The notes: generated by a model from the sequence alone, not told the origin. Shown: positions 53,583 through 63,854, numbered from the stretch's first letter. The stretch: 64,000 nt of DNA from Neobacillus massiliamazoniensis (GCF_001048695.1 NZ_CVRB01000002.1:744001-808000), one strand, 5' to 3'. Numbers and translations: made by a program.

Positions 53583-54104
53583 ATGTTAAATCGTGTTGTG
53601 CTTGTCGGTCGTTTAACCAAAGATCCCGATTTGCGTTATACACCAAACGGGGTCCCTGTTGCTACCTTTACACTTGCAGTAAACCGCACATTTTCCAATC
53701 AGCAAGGCGAAAAAGAAGCAGATTTTATTAACTGCGTTATTTGGCGTCGTCCTGCTGAGAATGTTGCAAACTTCTTGAAAAAGGGCAGCTTAGCAGGCGT
53801 GGATGGCCGAATTCAAACTCGCAGCTATGAAGGACAAGATGGTAAACGTGTGTATGTCACAGAGGTTGTGGCAGATAGTGTTCAATTTCTTGAGCCTAAA
53901 GGGGCTGGCGGGAGAAGTGACAACGATATGTACGGAGCTCCTCCAAGGGAACCACAGGGTAATCCTTATGGAAACAGCAATCAGAATCAACGTCCTTATC
54001 AAAACCAAAACCAAAACAACAATAAAGGTTTTACGCGAGTGGATGATGATCCATTTGCCGGGAATGGTCAAATTGACATTTCTGATGATGACTTACCATT
54101 CTAA
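53583..54104 (+). CDS. ssb: Single-stranded DNA-binding protein SsbA
   Basis: 173 residues: OB fold beginning [20 protein letters not shown], a Gln/Asn-rich linker (about residues 118-148), and the acidic interaction tip DISDDDLPF that recruits repair and replication proteins. ATG at 53583 follows AAAGGAG. Confidence 0.97.
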   Translation: MLNRVVLVGRLTKDPDLRYTPNGVPVATFTLAVNRTFSNQQGEKEADFINCVIWRRPAENVANFLKKGSLAGVDGRIQTRSYEGQDGKRVYVTEVVADSVQFLEPKGAGGRSDNDMYGAPPREPQGNPYGNSNQNQRPYQNQNQNNNKGFTRVDDDPFAGNGQIDISDDDLPF

Positions 54105-54159
54105 TCAAACCTTATATTGAACGGATCACTAATAAATAATAATGAAGGAGGGAAATTCC

Positions 54160-54399
54160 ATGGCAGCAGGACGCAAAGGCGGACGTGCGAAACGCCGTAA
54201 AGTGTGTTATTTCACAGCTAACGGCATCACTCGCATCGACTATAAAGATGTAGATTTACTTAAAAAATTCATCTCTGAACGTGGAAAAATTTTACCACGC
54301 CGTGTAACTGGAACTAGCGCTAAATATCAACGTAAATTAACAGTTGCAATCAAACGTGCTCGTCAAATGGCATTATTACCATTCGTAGCAGGTGAATAA
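54160..54399 (+). CDS. rpsR: 30S ribosomal protein S18
   Basis: 79 residues including [34 protein letters not shown] and [12 protein letters not shown], the S18 signature. Start at the ATG at 54160 after GAAGGAGGG. Confidence 0.97.
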   Translation: MAAGRKGGRAKRRKVCYFTANGITRIDYKDVDLLKKFISERGKILPRRVTGTSAKYQRKLTVAIKRARQMALLPFVAGE

Positions 54400-54409
54400 T
54401 AAAGCGTAA

Positions 54410-54442
54410 AAAGCAGTGAGGGTGGTCCTTGCTGCTTTTTTT
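54410..54442 (+). terminator. Terminator after rpsR
   Basis: Stem AAAGCAGTGAGG / CCTTGCTGCTTT followed by TTTTTA. Confidence 0.88.
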
Positions 54443-54474
54443 ATAGGATAAGAAAGTATAAAATTTGACTTCGA

Positions 54475-54655
54475 GAATTGTCTAGCTTCAGCGCCTAGGG
54501 GCTCGGGGTCATAAGCCAATCCGTCATGAGGTTACAAACCAACCTTCAAGCCGGCTTGCCTTATGCCTGTCGCCCCTGAGCATAAAGGAAATCTTCCTTG
54601 AATAACCTTCGCAGGAACAAGCTGTGCTTGTTCCGAAGGCGCTTACGCTTTTCTA
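54475..54655. repeat. Repeat B, extended copy between rpsR and yybS
   Basis: Left end GTCTAGCTTCAGCGCCTAGG, right end GAAGGCGCTTACGCTTTTCT. It contains the usual GGGTCATAAGCCAATCCGTC and CTTATGCCTGTCGCCCCTGA. An additional hairpin GGAACAAGCTGTGCTTGTTCC is found near the right end. Confidence 0.8.
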
Positions 54656-54721
54656 TGTTGAATGGTAAAGTCTAAATAGTTAAAATTAAGGGATAGGCTT
54701 ACATAAGATTGAGGTGAAAAA

Positions 54722-55660
54722 GTGAAGAATACACGCAGAATAACAGAAGGTGCCATCCTCTTAGCTGTCTTTGCTGTTATTTTATTAATAACATTTTATG
54801 TTCCTGTATTTGGTTTGGTGGCAAGCTTGTTTTTACCACTGCCATTTATGCTGTTTGCTGCAAAAAATGATTGGAAAAGTACAATAGTTTTTGTTGTATC
54901 CTCCCTGCTATTATCATTAGTTTTTGGCTCCATTCTCTCCCTGCCACTTACCCTTGCTTCGAGTACGACTGGCGCTGTAATGGGGGTGCAAATTAATCGA
55001 AAAAAAAGCAAACTAGCGATTTGTGTCTCAGGTTTCTTTGTCTTTTTGGCTAATTCCATCATTATGTATGGTGTGAGTATTATCTTTTTTAATCAAGATA
55101 TTATGCAGCAATCGATTAACCTATTGCGTGATTCGATAAAATCTTCTACTGATATGTTGAACAACATGGGCCAGGGGGCAGAAGCTAAAAAAGTAGCCGA
55201 CCAATTTAATCAGTCATTAAGTTTAATGAAAACCCTTATTCCTTCAATGTTTGTCTTTTCTTCGGCTTTTATGGTACTAGTTACTCAAGCAATTTCTTTT
55301 CCGATTTTAAAAAAATTTGGAATTAAAGTTGAAAATTTTAAACCATTTAGAGAAATAATCTTACCCAAAAGCATGTTGTGGTATTTTTTGGTGATAATGT
55401 CTATTAGTTTGTTTGTGCACCCAAGTGCCGGATCCTTTTGGCAAATGGCTATATTAAACCTTACTTTTATTATATTTTTCCTAATGATATTTCAAGGATA
55501 TTCCTTTATGTTTTTTGTTTTTCATCAGAAGGGGATATCGAAATCCGTCTCTATTCTAATAGCTATAATCTCATTCATCATACCAATTATGCTTTATATT
55601 GTTGGGATATTAGGTATAATGGATTTAGGTTTTGATTTAAGAAAGCGTTTCGAAAAGTGA
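54722..55660 (+). CDS. yybS: YybS-family membrane protein (DUF2232)
   Basis: The 312-residue protein has about eight hydrophobic segments, opens RRITEGAILLAVFAVILLIT and belongs to the DUF2232 group that precedes gdpP in bacilli. Start is a GTG at 54722 after GAGGTG. The function is not established. It is separated from gdpP by only 28 bases. Confidence 0.88.
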   Translation: MKNTRRITEGAILLAVFAVILLITFYVPVFGLVASLFLPLPFMLFAAKNDWKSTIVFVVSSLLLSLVFGSILSLPLTLASSTTGAVMGVQINRKKSKLAICVSGFFVFLANSIIMYGVSIIFFNQDIMQQSINLLRDSIKSSTDMLNNMGQGAEAKKVADQFNQSLSLMKTLIPSMFVFSSAFMVLVTQAISFPILKKFGIKVENFKPFREIILPKSMLWYFLVIMSISLFVHPSAGSFWQMAILNLTFIIFFLMIFQGYSFMFFVFHQKGISKSVSILIAIISFIIPIMLYIVGILGIMDLGFDLRKRFEK

Positions 55661-55688
55661 CTATACGGTTTTAGGAGCTGAAAAAACT

Positions 55689-57662
55689 TTGCCTGCATTT
55701 TTAGAAAAGCGGTCAATTCGTTACCCTTTTTACGGGTTAATAGGTGTAACATTGTTGCTGCTTATTGTTCTGCTTCTATTTAATTGGATATTGAGCTTAG
55801 CGGGATTTTTGTTAATGATTGTGCCAGTCTACTATATGATTGTCATTGAGCATAATCAACGAAAGGAAATGGAGGAGTATATTTCTAACCTTTCCTATCG
55901 TGTGAAAAGGGTGGGCGAAGAAGCCTTAATGGAGATGCCCATTGGGATTATGTTAATCAATGATGCATACTTTATCGAATGGACAAATCCTTTTCTTTCT
56001 TCCTATTTTGATGAGGAAACTCTTATCGGCAAATCCTTATTTGATGTGGCAGATGTTCTAGTTCCCCTTATCAAACAAGAAGTAGAAACGGAAATGATTA
56101 CCCTAAAGACCCGCAAATTTCGTGTGATTCATAAATGGGAAGAACGACTGCTTTATTTCTTTGATGTAACAGAACAAGTAGAAATTGAAGAACTGTATCG
56201 GAATGAGCAAACGGTTATTGCAATTATCTTTTTAGATAATTATGATGAACTGACCCAAGGTATGGATGACCAAATGAGGGGCAGCATCAATAATTTAATG
56301 ACATCCACTTTGAATAAGTGGGCAAATGAAAATGGTATTTTTATAAAAAGAACTTCTTCCGATCGTTATATTGCCGTTTTTAATGAAGAAATTCTCCTTT
56401 CTCTTGAAAAGAGAAAATTCACCATACTTGATGAAATAAGGGAAATTGCTTCCGTAAAAAACGTTTCCTTCACCCTAAGTATTGGAATTGGGACAGGTGT
56501 TTCATCATTACCGGAATTAGGCAGTCTGGCCCAATCAAGCCTTGACTTGGCATTAGGACGCGGTGGAGATCAAGTAGCGATCAAGCTGCCAAATGGCAAG
56601 GTAAAATTCTTCGGTGGTAAGACGAATCCCATTGAAAAACGGACTAGGGTCAGAGCACGGGTTATTTCCCATGCATTGAAGGATCTCATTACTGCCAGTG
56701 ACAAAGTCATCGTCATGGGGCATAAGAATCCTGATATGGATTCAATCGGCTCCTCCATTGGTATTTATAAAGTAGCTGAAATGAATCAAAAAGACGCCTA
56801 CATCGTCCTGAACTTTAATGAAATCGATATCGGCGTTGGCAGGTTGATGGATGAAATCCGTCAAAAAGAGAAATTATTTTCCCACTTTATTTCGCCTGAA
56901 GAGGCGCTGGAAATGGCAACAGATAAAACCTTGCTGGTAATTGTTGATACACATAGACCATCGCTCGTGATGGAAGAGAGGCTTCTAAGTAAAATTGATA
57001 ATGTGGTTGTGATTGATCATCACCGCCGCGGTGATGAGTTTATCAAAAATCCGTTACTTGTTTATATGGAGCCTTATGCCTCTTCGACCGCCGAGCTTGT
57101 TACAGAGTTTCTTGAGTATCAGCCGAAAAATGGAAAGATTGAAATGATTGAAGCAACTGCTTTATTAGCAGGCATTATTGTCGATACGAAAAGCTTTACA
57201 TTACGAACAGGTTTCCGTACATTTGATGCAGCCTCCTATTTAAGGGGCCAAGGTGCAGATACCGTTCTCGTTCAAAAGCTTTTAAGAGAAGATGTGGAGA
57301 CCTATATTAGAAGATCTAAGCTCATCGAATCGGTTTCCCTTTATCGGGCCGGGATTGCCATTGCAATGGGAACGGAAGACCAGCTTAATGATCAAGTCAT
57401 TATTGCTCAAGCAGCAGATACATTGCTGACAATGGATGGTATCATTGCTTCGTTCGTTATTTCCAAAAGGAGCGAGAGTGTCATTGGCATTAGTGCAAGA
57501 TCATTGGGTAGCATTAATGTCCAGTTGATAATGGAAAGCCTGCAGGGCGGAGGCCATCTGACAAATGCTGCAACCCAGCTTACAGGACTGACATTAGAAG
57601 AAACGGAAGCTCAATTAATGAAAGCAATTGATGAGTATTTTGAAGGAGTGAAAAAAGAATGA
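55689..57662 (+). CDS. gdpP: Cyclic-di-AMP phosphodiesterase GdpP
   Basis: The 657-residue protein has two N-terminal membrane helices (about residues 15-50), a PAS-like domain (about 60-150), a degenerate GGDEF domain (about 170-300), and a DHH/DHHA1 phosphodiesterase. DHH motifs seen: [21 protein letters not shown] and [15 protein letters not shown]1 has [12 protein letters not shown]. It hydrolyses c-di-AMP. Translation starts at a TTG. It overlaps rplI by 4 bases. Confidence 0.96.
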   Translation: MPAFLEKRSIRYPFYGLIGVTLLLLIVLLLFNWILSLAGFLLMIVPVYYMIVIEHNQRKEMEEYISNLSYRVKRVGEEALMEMPIGIMLINDAYFIEWTNPFLSSYFDEETLIGKSLFDVADVLVPLIKQEVETEMITLKTRKFRVIHKWEERLLYFFDVTEQVEIEELYRNEQTVIAIIFLDNYDELTQGMDDQMRGSINNLMTSTLNKWANENGIFIKRTSSDRYIAVFNEEILLSLEKRKFTILDEIREIASVKNVSFTLSIGIGTGVSSLPELGSLAQSSLDLALGRGGDQVAIKLPNGKVKFFGGKTNPIEKRTRVRARVISHALKDLITASDKVIVMGHKNPDMDSIGSSIGIYKVAEMNQKDAYIVLNFNEIDIGVGRLMDEIRQKEKLFSHFISPEEALEMATDKTLLVIVDTHRPSLVMEERLLSKIDNVVVIDHHRRGDEFIKNPLLVYMEPYASSTAELVTEFLEYQPKNGKIEMIEATALLAGIIVDTKSFTLRTGFRTFDAASYLRGQGADTVLVQKLLREDVETYIRRSKLIESVSLYRAGIAIAMGTEDQLNDQVIIAQAADTLLTMDGIIASFVISKRSESVIGISARSLGSINVQLIMESLQGGGHLTNAATQLTGLTLEETEAQLMKAIDEYFEGVKKE

Positions 57663-58108
57663 AAGTAATCTTTTTAAAGGATGTAAAAGGAAAAGGGAAA
57701 AAAGGTGAAATCAAAAATGTTGCTGACGGGTATGCACATAATTTTTTGATTAAGCAAGGACTAGCGGTGGAAGCATCAAATGCCAATGTCAGCACATTGG
57801 ATGCCCAAAAAAAGAAACAAGAAAAAGAAGCAGCAGAAGAGCTGGCTGAGGCGAAAAAATTAAAAGAGGTACTGGATAAAATTACGGTTGAGCTAACGGC
57901 AAAATCCGGTGAAGGCGGCCGCATATTTGGTTCGATTACAACAAAGCAAGTGGCTGAAGAACTGCAAAAGAAACACGGTATTAAAATAGACAAACGAAAA
58001 ATGGAATTAGCTGATGCCATCCGTACTCTTGGGGTGACTAAGGTTCCTGTGAAGCTTTACCATGATGTTGTGGCAACACTAAATGTTCATGTAAAAGAAG
58101 GAAACTAA
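57659..58108 (+). CDS. rplI: 50S ribosomal protein L9
   Basis: 149 residues, starting [19 protein letters not shown] then [12 protein letters not shown], with a long connecting helix (about residues 40-75) and a C-terminal domain containing [20 protein letters not shown] overlap with gdpP. Confidence 0.97.
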   Translation: MKVIFLKDVKGKGKKGEIKNVADGYAHNFLIKQGLAVEASNANVSTLDAQKKKQEKEAAEELAEAKKLKEVLDKITVELTAKSGEGGRIFGSITTKQVAEELQKKHGIKIDKRKMELADAIRTLGVTKVPVKLYHDVVATLNVHVKEGN

Positions 58109-58270
58109 ATTTCCCAGTTCGAATTTCGAGATAAACATGATAAAATATACAGGTATGCATGATGTGATCGGTTATTACTGGTCACTTTTCTTCTTTATGG
58201 AGACCGACAATTTTCGAAGTCGAAATAAACCTATGATTATATAACCCTCTTAGATTGGAGGTTTTAATAA

Positions 58271-59635
58271 ATGAGTGATTTATTTGCAGACCGTCTGCCA
58301 CCGCAAAATATTGAAGCGGAACAGGCTGTTCTAGGTGCGATTTTCCTAGAGCCGTCTTCTTTAACATTGGCGACAGAAATCTTAATACCTGAAGACTTTT
58401 ACCGTGCTTCCCACCAGAAGATTTTTAATGTCATGTTAAAATTAAATGATCTTGGCAAAGCGGTTGACCTTATCACCGTGACGGAGGAACTGGCTGCTGC
58501 TAAGCTATTAGAGGATTCCGGCGGTGTCAGTTATTTAAGCGAACTTGCCGGATCGGTCCCAACGGCGGCAAATATTGAGTATTATGCGAAAATCGTAGAA
58601 GAAAAGTCATTGCTTAGGCGGTTAATTCGAACGGCCACTACGATTGCCACTGATGGGTATGCTCGTGAGGATGAAGTCGATTCTCTCTTAAGTGAAGCTG
58701 AAAAGAAAATCCTCGAGGTAGCACAACGGAAAAATGCGGGAGCTTTTCATAATATTAAGGATGTTCTTGTTCGTACTTACGATAATATTGAGTTGATGCA
58801 TAATCGGGTTGGTGATATCACGGGGATCGCCACGGGCTTTGCTGAGTTGGATCGGATGACAGCGGGCTTTCAGCGCAATGATTTGATTATAGTTGGGGCC
58901 CGCCCTTCAGTGGGGAAAACAGCCTTTGCTTTAAATATTGCCCAAAATGTTGCCACAAAAACGGGTGAAAATGTTGCCATTTTCAGTCTTGAGATGGGGG
59001 CAGAGCAGCTGGTGATGCGGATGCTCTGTGCGGAAGGAAATATTGATGCGCAACGGCTTCGTACTGGTTCCCTTACCGATGAGGATTGGGGAAAATTAAC
59101 GATGGCAATGGGCAGCCTTGCAAGTTCAGGAATTTTTATTGATGACACTCCGGGAGTTAGAATTAGTGATATCCGTTCAAAGTGTCGTCGTTTAAAGCAA
59201 GAACATGGTCTTGGAATGATCTTGATTGATTACCTGCAACTCATTCTTGGTAGTGGCAGATCCGGTGAAAACCGCCAGCAGGAAGTATCGGAAATTTCCA
59301 GATCGTTAAAGCAATTAGCTCGTGAGCTACAGGTTCCGGTGATCGCTCTTTCCCAGCTTTCGCGTGGTGTAGAGCAACGCCAGGATAAGCGTCCGATGAT
59401 GTCTGATATTCGTGAATCAGGGAGTATTGAGCAGGATGCAGATATTGTTGCCTTTTTATACCGTGATGATTACTATGACAAGGAATCCGAAAATAAGAAT
59501 ATCATTGAAATTATTATTGCCAAACAGCGTAATGGTCCAACCGGGACCGTGCAACTAGCCTTTGTAAAGGAATATAATAAATTCGTAAACTTAGAGAAAC
59601 GCTTTGATGATTCTGCCATTCCTTCAGGAGCGTAA
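58271..59635 (+). CDS. dnaB: Replicative DNA helicase (DnaB family; DnaC in Bacillus)
   Basis: The 454-residue hexameric helicase. The N-terminal domain begins LPPQNIEAEQAVLGAIFL. The RecA-like core has Walker A GARPSVGKTAFALNIA and Walker B MILIDYLQL. The arginine finger region is IALSQLSRGVEQRQDKRP. No intein. An AGATTGGAGG ribosome site precedes the ATG. Confidence 0.97.
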   Translation: MSDLFADRLPPQNIEAEQAVLGAIFLEPSSLTLATEILIPEDFYRASHQKIFNVMLKLNDLGKAVDLITVTEELAAAKLLEDSGGVSYLSELAGSVPTAANIEYYAKIVEEKSLLRRLIRTATTIATDGYAREDEVDSLLSEAEKKILEVAQRKNAGAFHNIKDVLVRTYDNIELMHNRVGDITGIATGFAELDRMTAGFQRNDLIIVGARPSVGKTAFALNIAQNVATKTGENVAIFSLEMGAEQLVMRMLCAEGNIDAQRLRTGSLTDEDWGKLTMAMGSLASSGIFIDDTPGVRISDIRSKCRRLKQEHGLGMILIDYLQLILGSGRSGENRQQEVSEISRSLKQLARELQVPVIALSQLSRGVEQRQDKRPMMSDIRESGSIEQDADIVAFLYRDDYYDKESENKNIIEIIIAKQRNGPTGTVQLAFVKEYNKFVNLEKRFDDSAIPSGA

Positions 59636-59647
59636 ATAGTGGTGAAA

Positions 59648-59678
59648 GCTAGCCTTTTCGAATAGGCTAGTTTTTTTT
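59648..59678 (+). terminator. Terminator after the helicase gene
   Basis: Stem CTAGCCT / AGGCTAG followed by eight T. Confidence 0.88.
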
Positions 59679-59693
59679 AATCATATTTTAATA

Positions 59694-59737
59694 TTTTACG
59701 AACATAGAAAACTATAATTAAAAAAATGTTCGTGTTT
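59694..59737. promoter_or_regulatory. purA: PurR operator: inverted PurBox pair upstream of purA
   Basis: TTTTACGAACATA (59694-59706) on the plus strand and its inverted partner with core GTTCG (59725-59737), 18 bases apart, the same spacing as at purE. Confidence 0.82.
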
Positions 59738-59739
59738 AA

Positions 59740-59769
59740 TTGACTTTTCACCCAAGGAATTGTTAAACT
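59740..59769 (+). promoter_or_regulatory. purA: purA promoter
   Basis: TTGACT (59740-59745) directly after the second PurBox and TTAAAC or TAAACT about 17-18 bases downstream. The -10 is weak. Confidence 0.6.
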
Positions 59770-59814
59770 GTTTATGGATTTAATGAAAAGCATAAAATTT
59801 TGGAGGTGCCTTAA

Positions 59815-61107
59815 ATGTCATCAGTTGTGGTTGTTGGTACGCAGTGGGGAGACGAAGGCAAGGGAAAAATTACGGATTTTCTTTCAGAAAATGCCGAAGC
59901 AATTGCACGTTATCAAGGAGGCAATAATGCAGGCCACACCATTCGTTTTGATGGAGAAACCTACAAATTGCACCTAATTCCATCAGGAATCTTTTATAAA
60001 GAAAAAATCTGTGTCATTGGAAACGGAATGGTTGTTGATCCAAAGGCACTCGTTGCGGAGCTTGCCTATTTGCACGAAAAAGGGATTACAACCGATAATC
60101 TACGCATCAGCAACCGCGCCCATGTTATTCTTCCATACCATCTAAAACTTGATGAAGTAGAGGAAGAGAGTAAGGGTGCTAATAAAATTGGTACAACTAA
60201 AAAAGGGATCGGCCCAGCATATATGGATAAAGCTGCTCGTGTTGGAATCAGAATGGCTGACCTACTAGAGCGCGATGTGTTTGAAGAAAAACTCGAGCGC
60301 AATCTTGCTGAAAAAAATCGCTTGTTCGAACGTATTTATGAAACGACCGGCTTCAAAAAAGAAGATATTCTTGATGAGTACTATGAATATGGACAACAAG
60401 TTAAACAATATGTTTGCGATACATCCGTAGTGTTGAATGATGCTTTAGATGAAGGAAAGCGGGTTTTATTTGAAGGGGCTCAGGGGGTTATGCTTGATAT
60501 TGACCAAGGTACTTACCCATTTGTTACCTCTTCTAATCCAGTTGCCGGCGGTGTAACCATTGGTTCAGGAGTGGGTCCTTCAAAAATTACCCATGCAGTT
60601 GGGGTTTGTAAAGCCTATACCTCTCGTGTTGGCGATGGACCGTTTCCAACTGAATTAATTAATGAAATTGGAAACCGCATCCGTGAAGTGGGACGTGAAT
60701 ATGGTACAACAACAGGGCGCCCGCGCCGGGTTGGCTGGTTTGACAGCGTCGTCGTCCGCCATGCTCGTCGTGTCAGCGGCTTAACTGATCTATCCCTCAA
60801 TTCCATTGATGTATTAACCGGTATCGAAACATTGAAAATTTGTACAGCGTATCGATATAAAGATGAAATCATTACAGAATATCCAGCTAGTCTAAAGGTT
60901 CTATCAGAGTGTGAACCTGTTTATGAAGAACTGCCAGGCTGGACAGAAGACATCACCGGTTGTAAAACATTAGATGAATTGCCTGCCAATGCCCGCCATT
61001 ATGTAGAACGAGTCACACAGCTAACAGGAGTACCTCTAACTACGTTCTCAGTAGGTCCAGACCGTAACCAAACAAATGTGGTTCGCAGCCCTTGGAGACA
61101 AGTTTAA
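59815..61107 (+). CDS. purA: Adenylosuccinate synthetase PurA
   Basis: The 430-residue enzyme commits IMP to AMP synthesis using GTP and aspartate. The GTP P-loop-like [16 protein letters not shown] and the catalytic His in GGNNAGHTI are present, as are [12 protein letters not shown] and [24 protein letters not shown] precedes the ATG. PurR boxes in front match its regulation with the purE operon. Confidence 0.97.
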   Translation: MSSVVVVGTQWGDEGKGKITDFLSENAEAIARYQGGNNAGHTIRFDGETYKLHLIPSGIFYKEKICVIGNGMVVDPKALVAELAYLHEKGITTDNLRISNRAHVILPYHLKLDEVEEESKGANKIGTTKKGIGPAYMDKAARVGIRMADLLERDVFEEKLERNLAEKNRLFERIYETTGFKKEDILDEYYEYGQQVKQYVCDTSVVLNDALDEGKRVLFEGAQGVMLDIDQGTYPFVTSSNPVAGGVTIGSGVGPSKITHAVGVCKAYTSRVGDGPFPTELINEIGNRIREVGREYGTTTGRPRRVGWFDSVVVRHARRVSGLTDLSLNSIDVLTGIETLKICTAYRYKDEIITEYPASLKVLSECEPVYEELPGWTEDITGCKTLDELPANARHYVERVTQLTGVPLTTFSVGPDRNQTNVVRSPWRQV

Positions 61108-61118
61108 GGGATTATACA

Positions 61119-61155
61119 AGAAGCTCTCTGAAAAGAGAGCTTCTACATTTTTGTT
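61119..61155 (+). terminator. Terminator after purA
   Basis: Stem AGAAGCTCTCT / AGAGAGCTTCT followed by ACATTTTTGTTTTG. Confidence 0.85.
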
Positions 61156-61174
61156 TTGTTAAACAATGTCTTTT

Positions 61175-61390
61175 ACCTGCCCGGTCTAGTTAATAAAGCA
61201 AGAATACGGTCACGAAAACTAGTATACGTGCCCGGTTTGGTCAGAAAAGCAAGAATACGGTCACGAAAACAAATTTACGTGACCGGTTTGGTCAAAAAAG
61301 CAAGATTACAGTCACGAAAACTGTTTACCTGCCCGATTTCGGGAAAAGTACATGATTTCGGTCAAGTAAATTTTTCCCCTGTTTTTGTCG
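61175..61390 (+). repeat. Degenerate tandem phrase repeat after purA
   Basis: Three to four units of about 50-58 bases. Each has AAAGCAAGAATACGGTCACG then AAAACT/AAATTTACGTG-CCGGTTTGGTC with small changes. The last unit decays into GATTTCGGTCAAG. Words are shared with the purB-purC gap. The 80-residue frame running through it is a by-product of the repeat and has no ribosome site. Confidence 0.7.
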
Positions 61391-61470
61391 TTAGTTAGCG
61401 CTATTGAGTAAGGAAATTTACTACTTTTTCAAAACATATCTAGCTAATTAAAAAAAAATGAAAAAAAGTA

Positions 61471-61500
61471 TTGCCTAACTTTAATAATCTATGATAATAT
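61471..61500 (+). promoter_or_regulatory. tRNA cluster promoter
   Basis: TTGCCT (61471-61476), an 18-base spacer and TAATAT (61495-61500), 55 bases before the first tRNA. Confidence 0.6.
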
Positions 61501-61554
61501 AAAAAGCGTCGTCACAAACGAGCTATTAGCTCTTGTGAACGTTAATATAGTGTC

Positions 61555-61630
61555 GAGCCATTAGCTCAGTTGGTAGAGCATCTGACTTTTAATCAGAGGG
61601 TCGAAGGTTCGAGTCCTTCATGGCTCACCA
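61555..61630 (+). tRNA. tRNA-Lys (anticodon TTT)
   Basis: Acceptor GAGCCAT / ATGGCTC, anticodon loop CTTTTAA, T-arm GGTTCGAGTCC. CCA is encoded. Confidence 0.97.
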
Positions 61631-61642
61631 TTTTTAATAAAT

Positions 61643-61714
61643 GGCCCCTTGGTCAAGCGGTTAAGACACCGCCCTTTCACGGCGGTAACACGGGTTCGAA
61701 TCCCGTAGGGGTCA
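61643..61714 (+). tRNA. tRNA-Glu (anticodon TTC)
   Basis: Acceptor GGCCCCT / AGGGGTC, anticodon loop CTTTCAC, T-arm GGTTCGAATCC. CCA is not encoded. Confidence 0.97.
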
Positions 61715-61724
61715 TAAAATTTTT

Positions 61725-61801
61725 GGTCTGGTAGTTCAGTTGGTTAGAATGCCTGCCTGTCACGCAGGAGGTCGCGGGTTCGAGTCCCGTCCAGACCGCC
61801 A
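61725..61801 (+). tRNA. tRNA-Asp (anticodon GTC)
   Basis: Acceptor GGTCTGG / CCAGACC, anticodon loop CTGTCAC, T-arm GGTTCGAGTCC. CCA is encoded. Confidence 0.97.
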
Positions 61802-61850
61802 CTTACATAAGAATCTTGGCTTGATAGTTCACAAAACCAAACTTAATAAT

Positions 61851-61923
61851 GGCTCAGTAGCTCAGTCGGTAGAGCAAAGGACTGAAAATCCTTGTGTCGG
61901 CGGTTCGATTCCGTCCTGAGCCA
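61851..61923 (+). tRNA. tRNA-Phe (anticodon GAA)
   Basis: Acceptor GGCTCAG / CTGAGCC, anticodon loop CTGAAAA, T-arm GGTTCGATTCC. CCA is not encoded. Confidence 0.97.
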
Positions 61924-61928
61924 TCCCA

Positions 61929-61964
61929 AAAAAAGAAGCTTACAATCCGTAGGCTTCTTTTTTT
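61929..61964 (+). terminator. Terminator after the tRNA cluster
   Basis: Stem AAAGAAGCTTAC / GTAGGCTTCTTT followed by TTTTA. Confidence 0.88.
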
Positions 61965-62324
61965 ACATTTTGTATTATGAATTTGTTATCGATCTGTAAT
62001 ATTTACTCCAAAAAAATACAATTTTCAAAAAAATCTTGTCACATATTGTTACAATGGATCTAATACCATTGAACTACTCCAAACTCTTATTTCATAAGGA
62101 TTTGAGACTATTCTATTAAAATTAGGCTAGGAAAAATCTCTTAAAAAATTCCCGTAAAAAGTAGAAAAATGTCAGCTATTATACATTTTTGTTACATTAT
62201 AACGATTATTGTTTTTAAAAAGAGGAACTATGTTAAAGTAAAAATTGCGGTAATTATGGGAAATTCTCTAATAGTTGGAATGTACTAGTCTATGAGAATC
62301 ATTTCCTATCTTTAGGAGGATCAA
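61965..62324. other. Long leader region before the M23 peptidase gene
   Basis: 360 bases without a gene. A possible promoter (TTGTCA at 62036, 17 bases, TCTAAT at 62059-62064) would give a leader of about 260 bases. A second weak one is at 62245-62274. I recognise no known riboswitch; in particular, no c-di-AMP riboswitch core is visible. Several TGTNAC words are present but not at WalR spacing. Confidence 0.4.
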
Positions 62325-63773
62325 ATGCTCTTTATTAGATTATCAAAAAAGATGGAAATAATTTTGAAAACAGCTATTACTACAGCATTGGCTGCATCTG
62401 TTATTGTGTTTAGTACTGGCCCAGTGGCATTTGCACACAACTCAAAATTAACAACAGTGTATAACGTTTATCTCAATCATACCTATATTGGAACAGTTAC
62501 TGATAAAAATGTTGTAGAAAAGGAAATTGCTGCGCAAATTGACAACATTAAGAAATCCTACAAGAATGTTGACATAACCGTAAATCCTACTATTGAATAC
62601 ATAGAAAAGCAAGATCTCCATTCAACAGCAAATAACCAAGAGGCAATACAAAATATTGACAACGCCATCGTGCAAAATACGGAGACTACACCTGCAGCAA
62701 TTGTGGTCGATGGAAAACCAGTTGTTTATTTGAATAGTATAAAAACTGCAAACGATGTGATGAAAAAGCTCAAGCTGAAATATGTAAGTGAAGAACAGTT
62801 AAATGAACTCGATGCAAGAAAAGTATCGCCAAATACTGCTTTACCTCCTTTGAAGGAAAATGAAACAAGACTAGTAGATGTTCGCTTTTCAGAAAAGGTT
62901 TCGATTAATGATGAAAAAACGACTCCTGTTAAAATCATGTCAGAAGAAGAGGCCATTGTCTTTTTACAAAAGGGAACAATAGAAGAAAAAAAATATGCGG
63001 TCCAACAAGGTGATGTTCTTGGGTCCATCGCAAACAACAATGGGCTTAAGTTGTCTGAACTAAAGGCATTAAATCCGGGACTTGATGAAAATTCAGTCTT
63101 AAAAATCGGTCAAGAGGTAAATATAACAGCACTAAAGCCGTTGCTTCATGTCATGATTGAGAAGGAATCGTATCAAAAGGAAGACCTTCCGTTTAAAGAG
63201 GAAGTTATCGAGGATTCCTCCATGCCAAAAGGTGATACAAAGGAAAAGCAAGCAGGTATTAATGGAACTAGAATTGTCACCTATCATATTTTTGATCAAA
63301 ATGGCGTAACAACCAATAAAGAAGTAGCAAATGAACAAATCCTAGTGCAGCCGGTTAATCATGTGGTTATTAAAGGAACCAAGGCCATTCCATCACGAGG
63401 TGAAGGGAGCTTTGTATGGCCTACAAACGGAGGCTATATCTCCAGTGGAGTAGGATATAGATGGGGGAAAATGCATAAAGGAATTGATATTGCAAGACCG
63501 AGCGACTTGACCATCAAAGCGGCTGACAATGGAATTGTTGTCTTTGCCGGCTGGGGAGGAGCTTTTGGGAATAAAGTAGTCATTGATCACCAAAATGGTT
63601 TTCAGACCATTTATGGGCATCTTTCATCCATTGGTGTCCAAGTCAGCCAGGTTGTTCCAGTAGGTACAACCATCGGTATCATGGGAGCAACAGGGGATGC
63701 GACCGGAGTCCATTTGCATTTTGAAATTTGGAAAAATGGGGCACTACAAAATCCAGTTGACTATTTAAGATAA
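62325..63773 (+). CDS. Secreted LysM/G5/M23 peptidoglycan metallopeptidase
   Basis: The 482-residue protein has a signal peptide (about residues 1-37, ending near VAFAHN). A LysM domain follows (QQGDVLGSIANNNGLKLSEL, about residues 226-270), then a G5-type segment (about 290-350), and a C-terminal M23 peptidase. M23 zinc motifs: HKGIDIA (HxxxD) and GVHLHFEIWKNG (HxH), with QTIYGHLSS between. It should cut peptide cross-bridges of the cell wall. AGGAGG precedes the ATG. Related genes sit between purA and walR in many bacilli. Confidence 0.92.
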   Translation: MLFIRLSKKMEIILKTAITTALAASVIVFSTGPVAFAHNSKLTTVYNVYLNHTYIGTVTDKNVVEKEIAAQIDNIKKSYKNVDITVNPTIEYIEKQDLHSTANNQEAIQNIDNAIVQNTETTPAAIVVDGKPVVYLNSIKTANDVMKKLKLKYVSEEQLNELDARKVSPNTALPPLKENETRLVDVRFSEKVSINDEKTTPVKIMSEEEAIVFLQKGTIEEKKYAVQQGDVLGSIANNNGLKLSELKALNPGLDENSVLKIGQEVNITALKPLLHVMIEKESYQKEDLPFKEEVIEDSSMPKGDTKEKQAGINGTRIVTYHIFDQNGVTTNKEVANEQILVQPVNHVVIKGTKAIPSRGEGSFVWPTNGGYISSGVGYRWGKMHKGIDIARPSDLTIKAADNGIVVFAGWGGAFGNKVVIDHQNGFQTIYGHLSSIGVQVSQVVPVGTTIGIMGATGDATGVHLHFEIWKNGALQNPVDYLR

Positions 63774-63783
63774 GAGCATGAGA

Positions 63784-63820
63784 AAAAGTCTCTAGTGTAT
63801 CTAGAGGCTTTTGTTTTTTT
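63784..63820 (+). terminator. Terminator after the M23 peptidase gene
   Basis: Stem AAGTCTCTAG / CTAGAGGCTT followed by TTGTTTTTTT. Confidence 0.82.
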
Positions 63821-63854
63821 AAAGGCTATGTAAAAGCTCATTGATGATTTTGCC

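Noticed and set aside
61156..61398. 80-residue frame after purA with repeated KARIRSRK motifs
   Set aside because: The repeats are those of the DNA phrase repeat. It has no ribosome site or promoter and follows a terminator.
62036..62052. TGTCACATATTGTTAC as a WalR binding site
   Set aside because: The two TGTNAC half sites are four bases apart instead of five, and the first departs from TGTWAH.
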